Notes: generated by a model not told the origin, from the sequence alone. A DNA stretch of 64,000 nucleotides from Archangium violaceum (GCF_016887565.1 NZ_CP069396.1:9964001-10028000), one strand, 5' to 3'; numbered from the stretch's first letter, positions 1 through 6,914 are shown. Numbers and translations: made by a program.

Positions 1-1688
1 CGTACGCACCACGCCTCGACATGGGAGAGGGGCGCCTCGCACCTGCGGTCATCGAAGAAGAACGCGGGGACGCCGGGGGTGCGCTCGACCTTGAGCATGG
101 TGGCCGCTCGCACCTGGGCTCGGGCCGTCTCTCGCGCCGCCTCCAGGGCGCCCCTGTCCAGGCCGGTGAGGGCGGCCAGCTCCGCCAGCGGCTCGGGGGC
201 CTTCATCAGCTCGCGGACCGCCTGCTTCGCCGCGCGGAACGCCTGGAGGAACACGCCGCCGCCGAACGCCACGCCCACGCAGGCCAGCGCCTCGCAGAGG
301 GCGACCTCCCTCGGGTTGCCCGGCTCGATCGGGGGTACGCCCACGTGGACGCGCAGCACGTCACCGTGACGGGCCACCACACCCTCCAGCTGCTCCAGCA
401 GGGGGCCACACTGCTTGCATCCAGGGCTCGCCAGCATCACCAGCGTGTGCGGTGCCCCCTCCCCTCCTCCCAGGCGCACACCCACCGCGCCCGCGTCCAC
501 CGGCAGCGCCTTCTCGCCCGTGAGGCGCGCCAGGGACGTGAGGGGTGAACGCTCGAGCCGTGCCCGGTCGCGCTCGCGCGAGTCGTCCTCCTCCTTCCGG
601 GAGAGGTGGGGCACGGTGGAGGACAGGAGCAACCCGAAGAGGAACACCAGCAGCAGCGCCGCGGGCAACAGTCCCTCGGGAGGCAGCGACACGCGCGGAG
701 CGAGCCCCAGGAGGAACACCGCCGCGCCCGCCGCGTCCACGGCGTGCACCGCCATGCAGAGGGTGCAGAAGCGCCGCATGCGGAGCTGCACCACCACCAG
801 CAGAGCGGAGACGGGCAGCGTGGGAAGGAAGGCCGCGCCCGCCAGCCACGCGGGCGCCACGCTCCCGGAGAGGGCCGAGGTGCACTGCACCAGCAGGGAG
901 GCACCGAAGAAGGCCGCGCCCAGGCCGGACAGCGGCACTCCGGCGATGCGCGCCCAGTCCGAGAGGAGCACGCTCTCGCAGTCCACCGGCCCGCCACCGC
1001 CGCACAACACAGAGGCCTTCTGGCCTCGCGTCCACGCCAGCGCGGTGAGGGACGCGGCCAGCCCCAGCGCGGTGAGGCCCGCGAGCAGCGCGCCCGGCCC
1101 CCGCACCCCGGCGGGGAGCGCCGACGTGGCGAGTCCCAACAGGAGCACCGCCATCACGCCCAGTCCCCAGCGCACGACGGGGGAGGACGAGGAGCCAACG
1201 AGCCCGGTGCGCGGCCGCCACTCCTCCAGCAGCAGCTCACGAGCGCGGCGCGGAAGGTAACCGCGCTCCGGCGCACCCTCCCCCTGGGGCTCCAGGAAGA
1301 CGATGACGCCGCTCCACAGCGAGACCAGCTCGTCCCGGGTCAGCTCCTGACTGCCATTGCGACTGTCCCAGACGCGGACGCCCGCGGCCCCGGGCAGCAC
1401 CGCCTCCAGCAGACCGAAGCCCTCCTCCCCGTCCACGACGAAGTGGAGGATGGCGGGCAGCTCCGAGGCCTCCGTCTCCTCCAGCGTCTCCAGGTCCCCC
1501 TGCCCCGCCGTGGGCTCCAGCCCCACCGAGCGCGCCACCTCCACCGCGGCCAGCAGCGAGGTGGGCTGCGGGTGGCTCCTGAAAGCCTCGCGCACGTGGG
1601 CCCGGGAGTAGCGCAGGCCCCGGCGCCGGACGACCTCGGCGAGCGCCAGGGCCGGGGTGTCATGGGGGAGGGAGGAGTCGCGGAGCAT
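1..1688 (-). CDS. C39-like / VKOR / thioredoxin-fold fusion membrane protein, 3' end off the left edge
   Basis: Read by translating the minus strand from ATG 1688; the frame stays open to the window edge (about 560 residues). Residues 1-145 resemble a C39 peptidase fold (LPAILHF, VWDSRNGSQELT, LVSLWSGVIVFLEP) but lack the QxxxxxCG catalytic cysteine, so that part is probably non-catalytic. Next come several hydrophobic helices of a vitamin K epoxide reductase domain, with the paired cysteine VDCESVLLSDWARI and the redox CxxC in RRFCTLCMAVHA. After a charged linker there is a thioredoxin/DsbA-like domain with CKQC and a cis-Pro stretch ERTPGVPAF. Family knowledge: VKOR-thioredoxin fusions form disulfides in the envelope. 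It lies 69 bp downstream of the MBL hydrolase, last in the graspetide operon. The precursor contains no cysteine, so the substrate is unknown. No strong ribosome site is visible, so the start is tentative. Confidence 0.8.
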   Translation of the reverse strand, partial: MLRDSSLPHDTPALALAEVVRRRGLRYSRAHVREAFRSHPQPTSLLAAVEVARSVGLEPTAGQGDLETLEETEASELPAILHFVVDGEEGFGLLEAVLPGAAGVRVWDSRNGSQELTRDELVSLWSGVIVFLEPQGEGAPERGYLPRRARELLLEEWRPRTGLVGSSSSPVVRWGLGVMAVLLLGLATSALPAGVRGPGALLAGLTALGLAASLTALAWTRGQKASVLCGGGGPVDCESVLLSDWARIAGVPLSGLGAAFFGASLLVQCTSALSGSVAPAWLAGAAFLPTLPVSALLVVVQLRMRRFCTLCMAVHAVDAAGAAVFLLGLAPRVSLPPEGLLPAALLLVFLFGLLLSSTVPHLSRKEEDDSRERDRARLERSPLTSLARLTGEKALPVDAGAVGVRLGGGEGAPHTLVMLASPGCKQCGPLLEQLEGVVARHGDVLRVHVGVPPIEPGNPREVALCEALACVGVAFGGGVFLQAFRAAKQAVRELMKAPEPLAELAALTGLDRGALEAARETARAQVRAATMLKVERTPGVPAFFFDDRRCEAPLSHVEAWCV

Positions 1689-1757
1689 CGGGCGCGGAAG
1701 AGAAACCACAAAAGGCGCACGGGGGCGAGCCCCGCCACGCCCGATGCCGCGAGAGGC

Positions 1758-2573
1758 CTACAGCGCCGTGGCCTTGCCGGCCTCCAGCCGCAGCACCTTG
1801 GCCGGAGCCGCGACCTTCTTGAGCTGGCCCTCGAGCTCCTCGGGGTTGCCCTTGAGGAGTGGGAAGGTGCCGTAGTGCATGGGCACCAGGGACTTGACCT
1901 TCAGCAGGCGGGCGGCCCGGGCGGCCTCCGCGGGGCCCATGGTGAAGTGACCGCCGATGGGCAGCATCGCCACGGTGGGCTTGAACTGCTCGGCGATGGT
2001 GGCCATGGAGGCGAACACGCCGGTGTCACCCGCGTGGTACAGCGTGGGGCCGTTGGCGATCTCCAGCACGTAGCCCACCGGCGCGCCGGCGTACTGGGCG
2101 GGGGACTTGTCGTCGGCGGCGTAGCTGCTGGAGTGCACCGCCTCCACGAAGTGGATGGTGACGTCCTTCACCTGGAAGGTGCCGCCCGCGTTGGCGCCCA
2201 CGCCCTTGTCCTGGGGCAGGCCCAGCAGGTTGATGAGCTCGTAGGAGCCGAACACCTGCGCGCCCGTCTTCGTCGCCAGCTCCTTGGCGCTGCCCGCGTG
2301 GTCGAAGTGACCGTGGGTGACGAGGATGGCATCCACCGTCTCCGGCGGCTGCACGCCCTGGGGCGCCTTGGGGTTGCCCAGCCACGGATCGATGGCGATG
2401 ACCGCGCCGCCCGGGGTGCGCACGAAGAAGCCGGCGTGGCCCCACCACGTCACCTCCGTCTTGCCCTGCGCCGCGGCCGGCTTCGCGCCCTGCCCCTTGC
2501 CCTGGGCCGCCGCCGTCCCGCCCACCCCCATCAGTGCCGCCGCCACCACCACTGCCATCAGATTGGTCCGCAT
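1758..2573 (-). CDS. Exported metal-dependent hydrolase, metallo-beta-lactamase fold (UPF0173/UlaG-like)
   Basis: 271 aa. Residues 1-24 form a signal peptide ending in an Ala-rich stretch (GGTAAAQG), so the enzyme should be periplasmic or outer-membrane exposed. The metal site is visible as VTHGHFDHAGS, with further ligand candidates in LYHAGDTGVF, MLPIGGHFTMGP and VPMHYGTFP. This is the pattern of the UPF0173 / L-ascorbate-6-phosphate lactonase branch of the beta-lactamase fold. The ATG has an AGGGGA-like site about 10 nt upstream. It sits between the small barrel protein gene (112 bp upstream) and the VKOR fusion, in the same direction as the graspetide ligases. A role in graspetide processing or immunity is possible only by context; the natural substrate cannot be told from sequence. 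Confidence 0.85.
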   Translation of the reverse strand: MRTNLMAVVVAAALMGVGGTAAAQGKGQGAKPAAAQGKTEVTWWGHAGFFVRTPGGAVIAIDPWLGNPKAPQGVQPPETVDAILVTHGHFDHAGSAKELATKTGAQVFGSYELINLLGLPQDKGVGANAGGTFQVKDVTIHFVEAVHSSSYAADDKSPAQYAGAPVGYVLEIANGPTLYHAGDTGVFASMATIAEQFKPTVAMLPIGGHFTMGPAEAARAARLLKVKSLVPMHYGTFPLLKGNPEELEGQLKKVAAPAKVLRLEAGKATAL

Positions 2574-2685
2574 GTACGTCCCCTGTCGAAACGAGAATGA
2601 CCGTCGCGGAGCCCTGGGCCCTCGCGAACGCGCGATCGACTAGCGCGCCCTCACGGCTTGCTCAATCCCGATTCGACCGTCGACG

Positions 2686-3282
2686 TCAGAACGCGACACC
2701 AAAGGCCAGCCGGGGCGTGGGGACGAGCTCCACCCGGATGGCCTCCTCCTCCTCGGACGACTCGAGGTCCGGGATGGCCCGGTACTGGGCCGAGAACCCC
2801 GCCGCGAGCGTGAAGCGGTTGAAGAACACCAGCGTCCAGCCGACGCTCCCGCCGACTCCCAGTCCGAAGGCCTTGCGCAGCCCCTGCTCCCGGCGCTCGC
2901 GCTGATAGTCCACGGCGACCTCGGGCCCGAAGTAGATGCCGCTCGGGGCCTTTCCAATCACGAAGATCCTCGCCCCCAGCGTGCCGCCCAGCGTCAGGTG
3001 CCAGGAGCGCTCGGCGCGGCCATAGGCGAACTCGGGCGCCAGGTAGAGCGAAAAGCCCCGGCTGAGCGCCCGTTCATACTCGACCCCGAGCCGCCGCTCC
3101 TTGAGCACCAGCGGGTTGAGGGTGAAGGTGTTCCAGGGGCCCTTGTCCTCGGGAGGAGGCGCCGGCTTGCCGATCTTCGACAACCACTCCTGGAAGCGAG
3201 TCAGCGCGTCGTCCTCCGCCAGCGCCACGCGCGGGCCGAGGACACACAGGGCGGAGAGCAGGATCAGCGTGGCTCTGGACAT
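2686..3282 (-). CDS. Outer-membrane beta-barrel protein, small, unknown function
   Basis: 198 aa from ATG 3282; an upstream in-frame extension exists but is the shadow of mvdD, so I reject it. Residues 1-22 are a signal peptide (LILLSALCVLGPRVALA). After a short helical stretch the rest alternates polar and hydrophobic residues (NPLVLKERRLGVEYERAL, FSLYLAPEFAYG, LTLGGTLGARIFV, YFGPEVAVDY) and the protein ends in phenylalanine, the usual C-terminal signal for barrel assembly. The start lies 14 bp after the mvdD stop, so the two are probably translated together. It could be an immunity or efflux factor for the graspetide, but it resembles generic DUF3575-like barrels and no function can be assigned. 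Confidence 0.72.
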   Translation of the reverse strand: MSRATLILLSALCVLGPRVALAEDDALTRFQEWLSKIGKPAPPPEDKGPWNTFTLNPLVLKERRLGVEYERALSRGFSLYLAPEFAYGRAERSWHLTLGGTLGARIFVIGKAPSGIYFGPEVAVDYQRERREQGLRKAFGLGVGGSVGWTLVFFNRFTLAAGFSAQYRAIPDLESSEEEEAIRVELVPTPRLAFGVAF

Positions 3283-3296
3283 GGAAACCGCGTGCC

Positions 3297-4295
3297 TCAC
3301 GGCACCGTCAGCGGCCTGGGGGCGAGTCGGCGCATCGCACGCCCGGAGAGCACGTCCGCCAGCGCCTCGTCGACGGGCAGTCCGGGGTGCTTCATCAGCC
3401 ACATGAACTCGCCCGACGGGTTCACCTCGAGGAAGACGTGCCGCCCTTCGGGGGTGACGATGAAGTCGAACGCACCATAGTTGAGCCCCAGCGCGTCCAT
3501 CAGCTTCAGCACCTGCGCGTGGAGGGGCTCGGGCAGCGTGTAGTGCTTCCACGCGCTGACGAGCGCCGCGCCCTCGCGACGCCAGTCCTCACGGGCCCTC
3601 GGCAGCGCCTGCGAGTCGATGGAGGCCGCCATCACCCGGTCGCCCACCACCGTCACCCGCAGCTCCATCGCCTTGACCACGCGCTCCTGGAACGTCATCG
3701 GGCACAGCTCCAGGCCGTCCAGGTCCTCCAACTGCTTCGCCTCCAGGGGCGTGGTGAAGACCACCTGCTCCTGGCCCTTCTCGTAGACGGCGAACGACGC
3801 CATCATCTTCGTGACCACGCCGCCGGGGCAGCTCGCGGCGAAGGCGCGCACCGCCTCTGGATCATTGGTCATCAGCGTGCGCGGAACGTCCATCCCCAGC
3901 TCGCGCGCCAGCTTGAGTTGCAGCGGCTTGTGCTCCGAGCGACGCACCACCTCGAGCGCGTCCAGCTGGAAGACACCGAGCGCCGCCATCATCCCGAACA
4001 CCACCCGCCGGCTCTCCTCCACCGAGGGGGCGCGCAACTGGGGATCCATGTCCTGGGGAATGCGCGAGCCCGTCGCGTTGCGGCGGTACCAGACGGCGGT
4101 GACATCCGCCAGCTCGAGCACGCCCTCGGGACCGGAGAGCCGCCCGCCGCCCGCCTCGTCGAGCGAGAGCTGGAGGTCGGTGGGGAACAAATCCGTATTG
4201 AACCGGTAGACCCGCGTACCGCGGGACTCGAGGGCTCGCGCCACGGCACGGGGCGCCTCGTTGTCCTGGGAGTGGGTCACGATGAGGATCGTCAT
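3297..4295 (-). CDS. mvdD: MvdD/MdnC-type ATP-grasp ligase (graspetide omega-ester formation)
   Basis: 332 aa, the usual size for the family. It opens with the N-terminal signature MTILIVTHSQDNE and carries VWYRRNATGSRIP, HKPLQLKLARELG, TKMMASFAVYEKG, CPMTFQERV, the ELRVTVVGD strand, and the metal/ATP-binding end FLEVNPSGEFMWL. These match the MvdD/MdnC branch, which in microviridin biosynthesis phosphorylates Asp/Glu side chains of the precursor core and esterifies them with Thr and Ser hydroxyls. It acts in the cytosol on the leader-bearing peptide. It follows mvdC after 24 bp and precedes a barrel protein gene by 14 bp, so it belongs to the precursor-led operon. Both ligase families are present, so both ester and amide cross-links are expected. 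Confidence 0.92.
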   Translation of the reverse strand: MTILIVTHSQDNEAPRAVARALESRGTRVYRFNTDLFPTDLQLSLDEAGGGRLSGPEGVLELADVTAVWYRRNATGSRIPQDMDPQLRAPSVEESRRVVFGMMAALGVFQLDALEVVRRSEHKPLQLKLARELGMDVPRTLMTNDPEAVRAFAASCPGGVVTKMMASFAVYEKGQEQVVFTTPLEAKQLEDLDGLELCPMTFQERVVKAMELRVTVVGDRVMAASIDSQALPRAREDWRREGAALVSAWKHYTLPEPLHAQVLKLMDALGLNYGAFDFIVTPEGRHVFLEVNPSGEFMWLMKHPGLPVDEALADVLSGRAMRRLAPRPLTVP

Positions 4296-4319
4296 GTGTA
4301 GGGAATCCGTGTGTGCCCG

Positions 4320-5321
4320 TCAGAGGGAGCTGCCCTCGGAGGCGAGCGCCTCGGCCAGGGCCGCCGCGATGGGCAGGCCGAGCTCCTTCTCGAGCATGCC
4401 CCACTCCCCGCCGGGGTTGACCTCGAGGAAGACGTGCCGTCCCTCGGGTGTGACGATGAAATCCGCGGCGCCGTACACGAGCCCCAGCTCGGCGACCAGG
4501 CGCACCAGGCGCGCCGACACTTCCGCTGGCAGCGAGCCCGTCTCCCAGCGCACCTCCTCCGGCCGGGAACGACGCCAGTCCACCTGGCCGGCCACCGAGC
4601 GAGAGGCGTCGATGGCGCCCACGAAACAGTGCTCGCCCACCACCACCACCCGCAGCTCGCGCAGCTTGTCGATGCGCTCCTGGAAGACCATGGGGCTGTA
4701 GCGCAACCCCTCGAGCTCCTCGAGGTGCTCGGGGCCGATCGCGCTCGTGTACACGAAGGCCCCTCCCCCGGACATGGACTGCGTCAGGGGCGTCAGCATC
4801 TTGGCCACCATCCGGCCATTCACCTGCTCGAAGAGGGCACGCACCCGGGCCGCGTCGTTGGTCACCAGCGTGCGCGGCACTTCCAGTCCGAGCGCATGGG
4901 CCAGCCGGAGCTGACGCGGCTTGTTCTGCGCCGGCAGGTCGGCGTCCAGCGGGTTGACGAAGCGGCAGCCCGCCGCCTCCAGTCCGTCCAGGAAGCCCTC
5001 GAGCGCCGCCCTCGACTCGCGCACACAGCCCTCGCGGAAGGCGGGGTCCAGCGACTCATCGAGCCGGGGCATCACCAACCGGCGCAACCACACCGACCGG
5101 ACATCCTGCCCGCGCAGCTCGCCGGACGCGGTCCGCAGCGTCACCTCGGCGCCCTCGTGCCCCAACGCGGACGTCAGCTCCAGCTCGGCCGGAAAGCCAT
5201 CCGTGTTGATGCGCAGCGGGCGGACCCCCCGCCGCGACAGCTCCTCCGCCACACGATCGACGGTGTAGTGGTCACCGCTGTGGGTGAGGAGGAGGACGAT
5301 GTCGCGGTCAGGGGGCGTCAT
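4320..5321 (-). CDS. mvdC: MvdC/MdnB-type ATP-grasp ligase (graspetide omega-amide formation)
   Basis: 333 aa. N-terminal IVLLLTHSGDHYTVDRVAEEL, then VWLRRLVMPRLDESLDP, a central NKPRQLRLAHALGLEVPRTL, MVAKMLTPLTQSM, SPMVFQERIDKLRELRVVVV, and the terminal FLEVNPGGEWGMLE. This set distinguishes the MvdC/MdnB family from MvdD. Family knowledge: MvdC-type enzymes close the lactam between the core Lys and a Glu/Asp after the esters are set. It starts 37 bp after the precursor stop codon and is the first enzyme of the operon. No clear ribosome site precedes the ATG, so translation may rely on coupling to the upstream reading frame. Assignment of the amide role rests on similarity to the microviridin enzymes. 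Confidence 0.92.
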   Translation of the reverse strand: MTPPDRDIVLLLTHSGDHYTVDRVAEELSRRGVRPLRINTDGFPAELELTSALGHEGAEVTLRTASGELRGQDVRSVWLRRLVMPRLDESLDPAFREGCVRESRAALEGFLDGLEAAGCRFVNPLDADLPAQNKPRQLRLAHALGLEVPRTLVTNDAARVRALFEQVNGRMVAKMLTPLTQSMSGGGAFVYTSAIGPEHLEELEGLRYSPMVFQERIDKLRELRVVVVGEHCFVGAIDASRSVAGQVDWRRSRPEEVRWETGSLPAEVSARLVRLVAELGLVYGAADFIVTPEGRHVFLEVNPGGEWGMLEKELGLPIAAALAEALASEGSSL

Positions 5322-5358
5322 GGGTCACGAGGCGCGAAACCGAGCGCCAGCAGGTGGT

Positions 5359-5574
5359 TTAGATGCCACCCTCGTCGCCGTCCGAGGGGTACTTCATGGT
5401 CTGGTTGGCCAGCGAGGCGGACTCCTCGTCACCGTCCGAGGGGTACTTCATGGTCTGGTCCTCGTCGCTGTCCGAGGGGTACTTCGTGGTCGCACCACCC
5501 GCCACCTGCTCCAGCTCCTGCTCCTCGAGCAGTCGCGCGAAGAACGGCTTCTTGTTCTCAAGGGTCTTCTTCAT
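5359..5574 (-). CDS. Three-core microviridin-type graspetide precursor peptide
   Basis: 71 aa. The leader has KPFFARLLEEQEL (residues 9-21), the PFFARxL motif bound by microviridin ligases, and ends LEQVAGG (21-27), a Gly-Gly type cleavage site. Three core copies follow: TTKYPSDSDE (29-38), TMKYPSDGDE (41-50) and TMKYPSDGDE (59-68), separated by 2 and 8 residues. Each copy keeps the Thr, Lys and Ser donors and the downstream Asp/Glu acceptors needed for two esters and one amide. The usual aromatic residue after PSD is replaced by Ser or Gly. An AAGGAGG site lies 7 nt before the ATG, much stronger than those of the downstream genes, which suits a highly made substrate. There are no cysteines. 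Confidence 0.93.
   Translation of the reverse strand: MKKTLENKKPFFARLLEEQELEQVAGGATTKYPSDSDEDQTMKYPSDGDEESASLANQTMKYPSDGDEGGI
5371..5490 (-). repeat. Three direct repeats encoding the graspetide core
   Basis: Copies at 5461-5490, 5425-5454 and 5371-5400 each encode T-x-K-Y-P-S-D-x-D-E. Copies 2 and 3 encode identical decapeptides and share the same tail-side wording at DNA level, which suggests internal duplication of the core. Confidence 0.9.
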
Positions 5575-5581
5575 GGTCCAG

Positions 5582-5588
5582 CCTCCTT
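5582..5588 (-). promoter_or_regulatory. Strong ribosome binding site of the graspetide precursor
   Basis: AAGGAGG on the minus strand with a 7-nt spacer to the ATG at 5574. It fixes the precursor start and is the best Shine-Dalgarno match in this operon. Confidence 0.85.
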
Positions 5589-5613
5589 GGTGCTGATCTG
5601 TCCTGTCTTCCAG

Positions 5614-5633
5614 GCGGTTGTACGAGCAACCGC
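5614..5633. promoter_or_regulatory. Perfect inverted repeat upstream of the precursor (candidate operator)
   Basis: GCGGTTG - TACGAG - CAACCGC, 7-bp arms around 6 bp, centred about 50 bp upstream of the precursor ATG in the 5' leader/promoter zone. It could bind a dimeric regulator or fold as a leader hairpin. No regulator gene is adjacent. Confidence 0.45.
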
Positions 5634-5773
5634 AACCACTATGGATTTCCGACTTATCCAGATCAAGGCAAACCCGTTGTATCGCGCCCCCCTGACGCTC
5701 TGACGTGGCAGCGGGGCTTACATCACGTGTGAGCGACTACACTCGAAGACAACCCGGCTCCACGCATTCTCAT

Positions 5774-5798
5774 TCGAGGGGAAAAATCGAGGGGAAAA
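5774..5798. repeat. Tandem 12-bp direct repeat in the divergent promoter region
   Basis: TCGAGGGGAAAA occurs at 5774-5785 and again at 5787-5798, one base apart (13-bp period). It lies about 60 bp upstream of the plus-strand small ORF and the tRNA array and about 200 bp upstream of the divergent graspetide precursor. It is one of the few A-rich stretches in the window and may be a tandem activator site. Confidence 0.4.
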
Positions 5799-5855
5799 TA
5801 CCGTGTCAGGGTTCATGAGGCCCGGCGTCTCTTCCCCATGAAAGGAGCGGTGACG

Positions 5856-6041
5856 ATGCGAACGATGACGCAGCCGGGCACGATGAATCCGAAGCAGCAC
5901 GACAACCATGCCGGTCTCGCCAACGTGCGCGTCAGCGCCTTGCCGGCCCCCTCCTCGCAGTGGCGGTATCAGCGCTATCCCGTCGTGAAGCGCGGTTTCC
6001 GCGGGTGCTTCGACTGGAGCCCCCACCCAGGCCTCTTCTGA
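5856..6041 (+). CDS. Small protein of unknown function upstream of the tRNA array
   Basis: 61 aa from ATG 5856, chosen because AAAGGAG lies 8 nt upstream; a second in-frame ATG at 5838 lacks such a site. The sequence is Gln/Asn/His-rich at the start (TQPGTMNPKQHDNHAG) and aromatic/basic at the end (WRYQRYPVVKRGFRGCFDWSPHPGLF), with a single Cys. No signal peptide or family match is recognised. It is divergent from the graspetide precursor and two hairpins follow its stop. It could be a leader peptide, a small RiPP-like peptide or a chance frame; the ribosome site is the main support. Confidence 0.4.
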   Translation: MRTMTQPGTMNPKQHDNHAGLANVRVSALPAPSSQWRYQRYPVVKRGFRGCFDWSPHPGLF

Positions 6042-6045
6042 TGCT

Positions 6046-6069
6046 CCGCCTCCCGAGTGTGTGAGGCGG
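6046..6069 (+). terminator. Hairpin 5 nt after the small ORF
   Basis: CCGCCTC - 10-nt loop - GAGGCGG, a perfect 7-bp stem. No T-tract follows, so termination is only suggested by position. Confidence 0.35.
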
Positions 6070-6077
6070 TGGCGAAG

Positions 6078-6108
6078 GAGGCCGGGTGCCCGAAAGGGTC
6101 CCGGCCTC
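6078..6108 (+). terminator. Strong GC hairpin ahead of the tRNA array
   Basis: GAGGCCGGG pairs with CCCGGCCTC (9 bp), and the loop itself can pair CCC-GAAA-GGG. It is followed by a short pyrimidine-rich stretch. It could terminate the small-ORF transcript or be a processing element in the tRNA precursor. Confidence 0.4.
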
Positions 6109-6132
6109 TCGCATTTCCAGCCTCATCCATCC

Positions 6133-6219
6133 GGGGACGTAGAGCGTTACGCGAAGACGCACCGGCCTGTAGAGCCGGAGCCTTCAATGGCCCGCTGGGT
6201 TCGACTCCCAGCGTCCCCA
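6133..6219 (+). tRNA. tRNA-Tyr (GUA)
   Basis: Acceptor GGGGACG/CGTCCCC, anticodon stem CCGGC/GCCGG with loop CTGTAGA (anticodon GUA), long variable arm with a small GCC/GGC stem, and T-arm CTGGG-TTCGACT-CCCAG. The class II shape fits Tyr. The D-arm is odd: its loop lacks the usual GG pair. Confidence 0.75.
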
Positions 6220-6299
6220 CTCGGCGGTGGAAGCACCGGTTCGCTGACAATTGAATCGCAGTGGTGAAGCGCCGCCTGCCTTCGAGAGAGGCGGCACAC

Positions 6300-6370
6300 G
6301 CCTCCGTAGCTCACGGGTAGAGCATCCGCCTCTTAAGCGGACGGTGAGGGTTCGAGTCCCTCCGGGGGTA
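6300..6370 (+). tRNA. tRNA-Lys (CUU)
   Basis: Acceptor GCCTCCG/CGGGGGT with a terminal G-U pair, D-arm GCTC-ACGGGTA-GAGC, anticodon loop CTCTTAA (CUU) on a TCCGC/GCGGA stem, and T-arm GAGGG-TTCGAGT-CCCTC. Canonical shape, no encoded CCA. Confidence 0.88.
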
Positions 6371-6375
6371 CACAT

Positions 6376-6447
6376 TCCGGGATCGTCCAATGGGTAGGAT
6401 GGCGGGCTCTGACCCCGCAGATGCAGGTTCGAGTCCTGCTCCCGGAG
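6376..6447 (+). tRNA. tRNA-Gln (CUG)
   Basis: Acceptor TCCGGGA/TCCCGGA, anticodon loop CTCTGAC (CUG) on GCGGG/CCCGC, T-arm GCAGG-TTCGAGT-CCTGC, discriminator G. Begins 5 nt after tRNA-Lys. Confidence 0.88.
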
Positions 6448-6469
6448 CTGTAGCGGCAATGCAATACAT

Positions 6470-6541
6470 TTCACGGTAGCTCAATGGCAGAGCGGGCGGT
6501 TGTTAACCGCCGTGTTGGGGGTTCGAGTCCCTCCCGTGAAG
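6470..6541 (+). tRNA. tRNA-Asn (GUU)
   Basis: Acceptor TTCACGG/CCGTGAA, D-arm GCTC-AATGGCA-GAGC, anticodon loop TTGTTAA (GUU) on GGCGG/CCGCC, T-arm with one G-U pair, discriminator G. Confidence 0.88.
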
Positions 6542-6547
6542 CTTCAT

Positions 6548-6623
6548 CGGGATGTAGCTCAGCCTGGACGAGAGCGCGTGCTTGGGGTGCACGAGGCCGT
6601 CGGTTCGAATCCGGCCATCCCGA
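6548..6623 (+). tRNA. tRNA-Pro (GGG)
   Basis: Acceptor CGGGATG/CATCCCG, D-arm GCTC...GAGC, anticodon loop TTGGGGT (GGG) on CGTGC/GCACG, T-arm GTCGG-TTCGAAT-CCGGC, discriminator A. Confidence 0.88.
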
Positions 6624-6644
6624 CTCTGTTTGAAGTTGTCTTTC

Positions 6645-6718
6645 CTGGGTGTAGCTCAACTTGGTGGAGCGCGCGGTTCGGGTCCGCGAGGCCGCAGGTT
6701 CAAATCCTGTCACCCAGA
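6645..6718 (+). tRNA. tRNA-Pro (CGG)
   Basis: Acceptor CTGGGTG/CACCCAG, D-arm GCTC...GAGC, anticodon loop TTCGGGT (CGG) on CGCGG/CCGCG, T-arm GCAGG-TTCAAAT-CCTGT. It is the second Pro isoacceptor in a row. Confidence 0.88.
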
Positions 6719-6737
6719 TTTTTGATGTTGGTTTCGA

Positions 6738-6809
6738 TGCGGAGTGGGACCGGACGTCCCACCGGGCCTCATAAGCCTGGGCCGCAGGGTTCGACTCCCT
6801 GCTCCGCGA
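6738..6809 (+). tRNA. tRNA-Met-like (CAU), atypical D-arm
   Basis: Acceptor TGCGGAG/CTCCGCG with a 1-72 U-G pair, anticodon loop CTCATAA (CAU) on CGGGC/GCCTG, T-arm CAGGG-TTCGACT-CCCTG. The D-arm GGGAC...GTCCC has a very small loop instead of the 7-11 nt norm. CAU could read Met or, with lysidine, Ile. Confidence 0.7.
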
Positions 6810-6818
6810 CTTCATCAT

Positions 6819-6891
6819 GCCGTCCTGGCGTAGGTGGTCCGCGCGCCCGTCTGAAGAGCGGGAGGACCGGGTTCGATTCCTGGGGACGGCA
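6819..6891 (+). tRNA. tRNA-Phe (GAA)
   Basis: Acceptor GCCGTCC/GGACGGC, anticodon loop CTGAAGA (GAA) on CCCGT/GCGGG, T-arm CCGGG-TTCGATT-CCTGG. The D-stem is short (about 3 bp). Confidence 0.8.
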
Positions 6892-6914
6892 CTCGCAGTA
6901 CACGCAACACTTGT

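Noticed and set aside
361-1221. Minus-strand Arg/Gly/Ala-rich frame and overlapping plus-strand frames in the first 2.6 kb
   Set aside because: They are shadows of the C39-like/VKOR/thioredoxin gene, whose true frame lacks a stop before the window edge.
3283-3552. N-terminal extension of the barrel protein
   Set aside because: It overlaps the mvdD coding end in another frame and lacks codon bias; the signal peptide begins at 3282.
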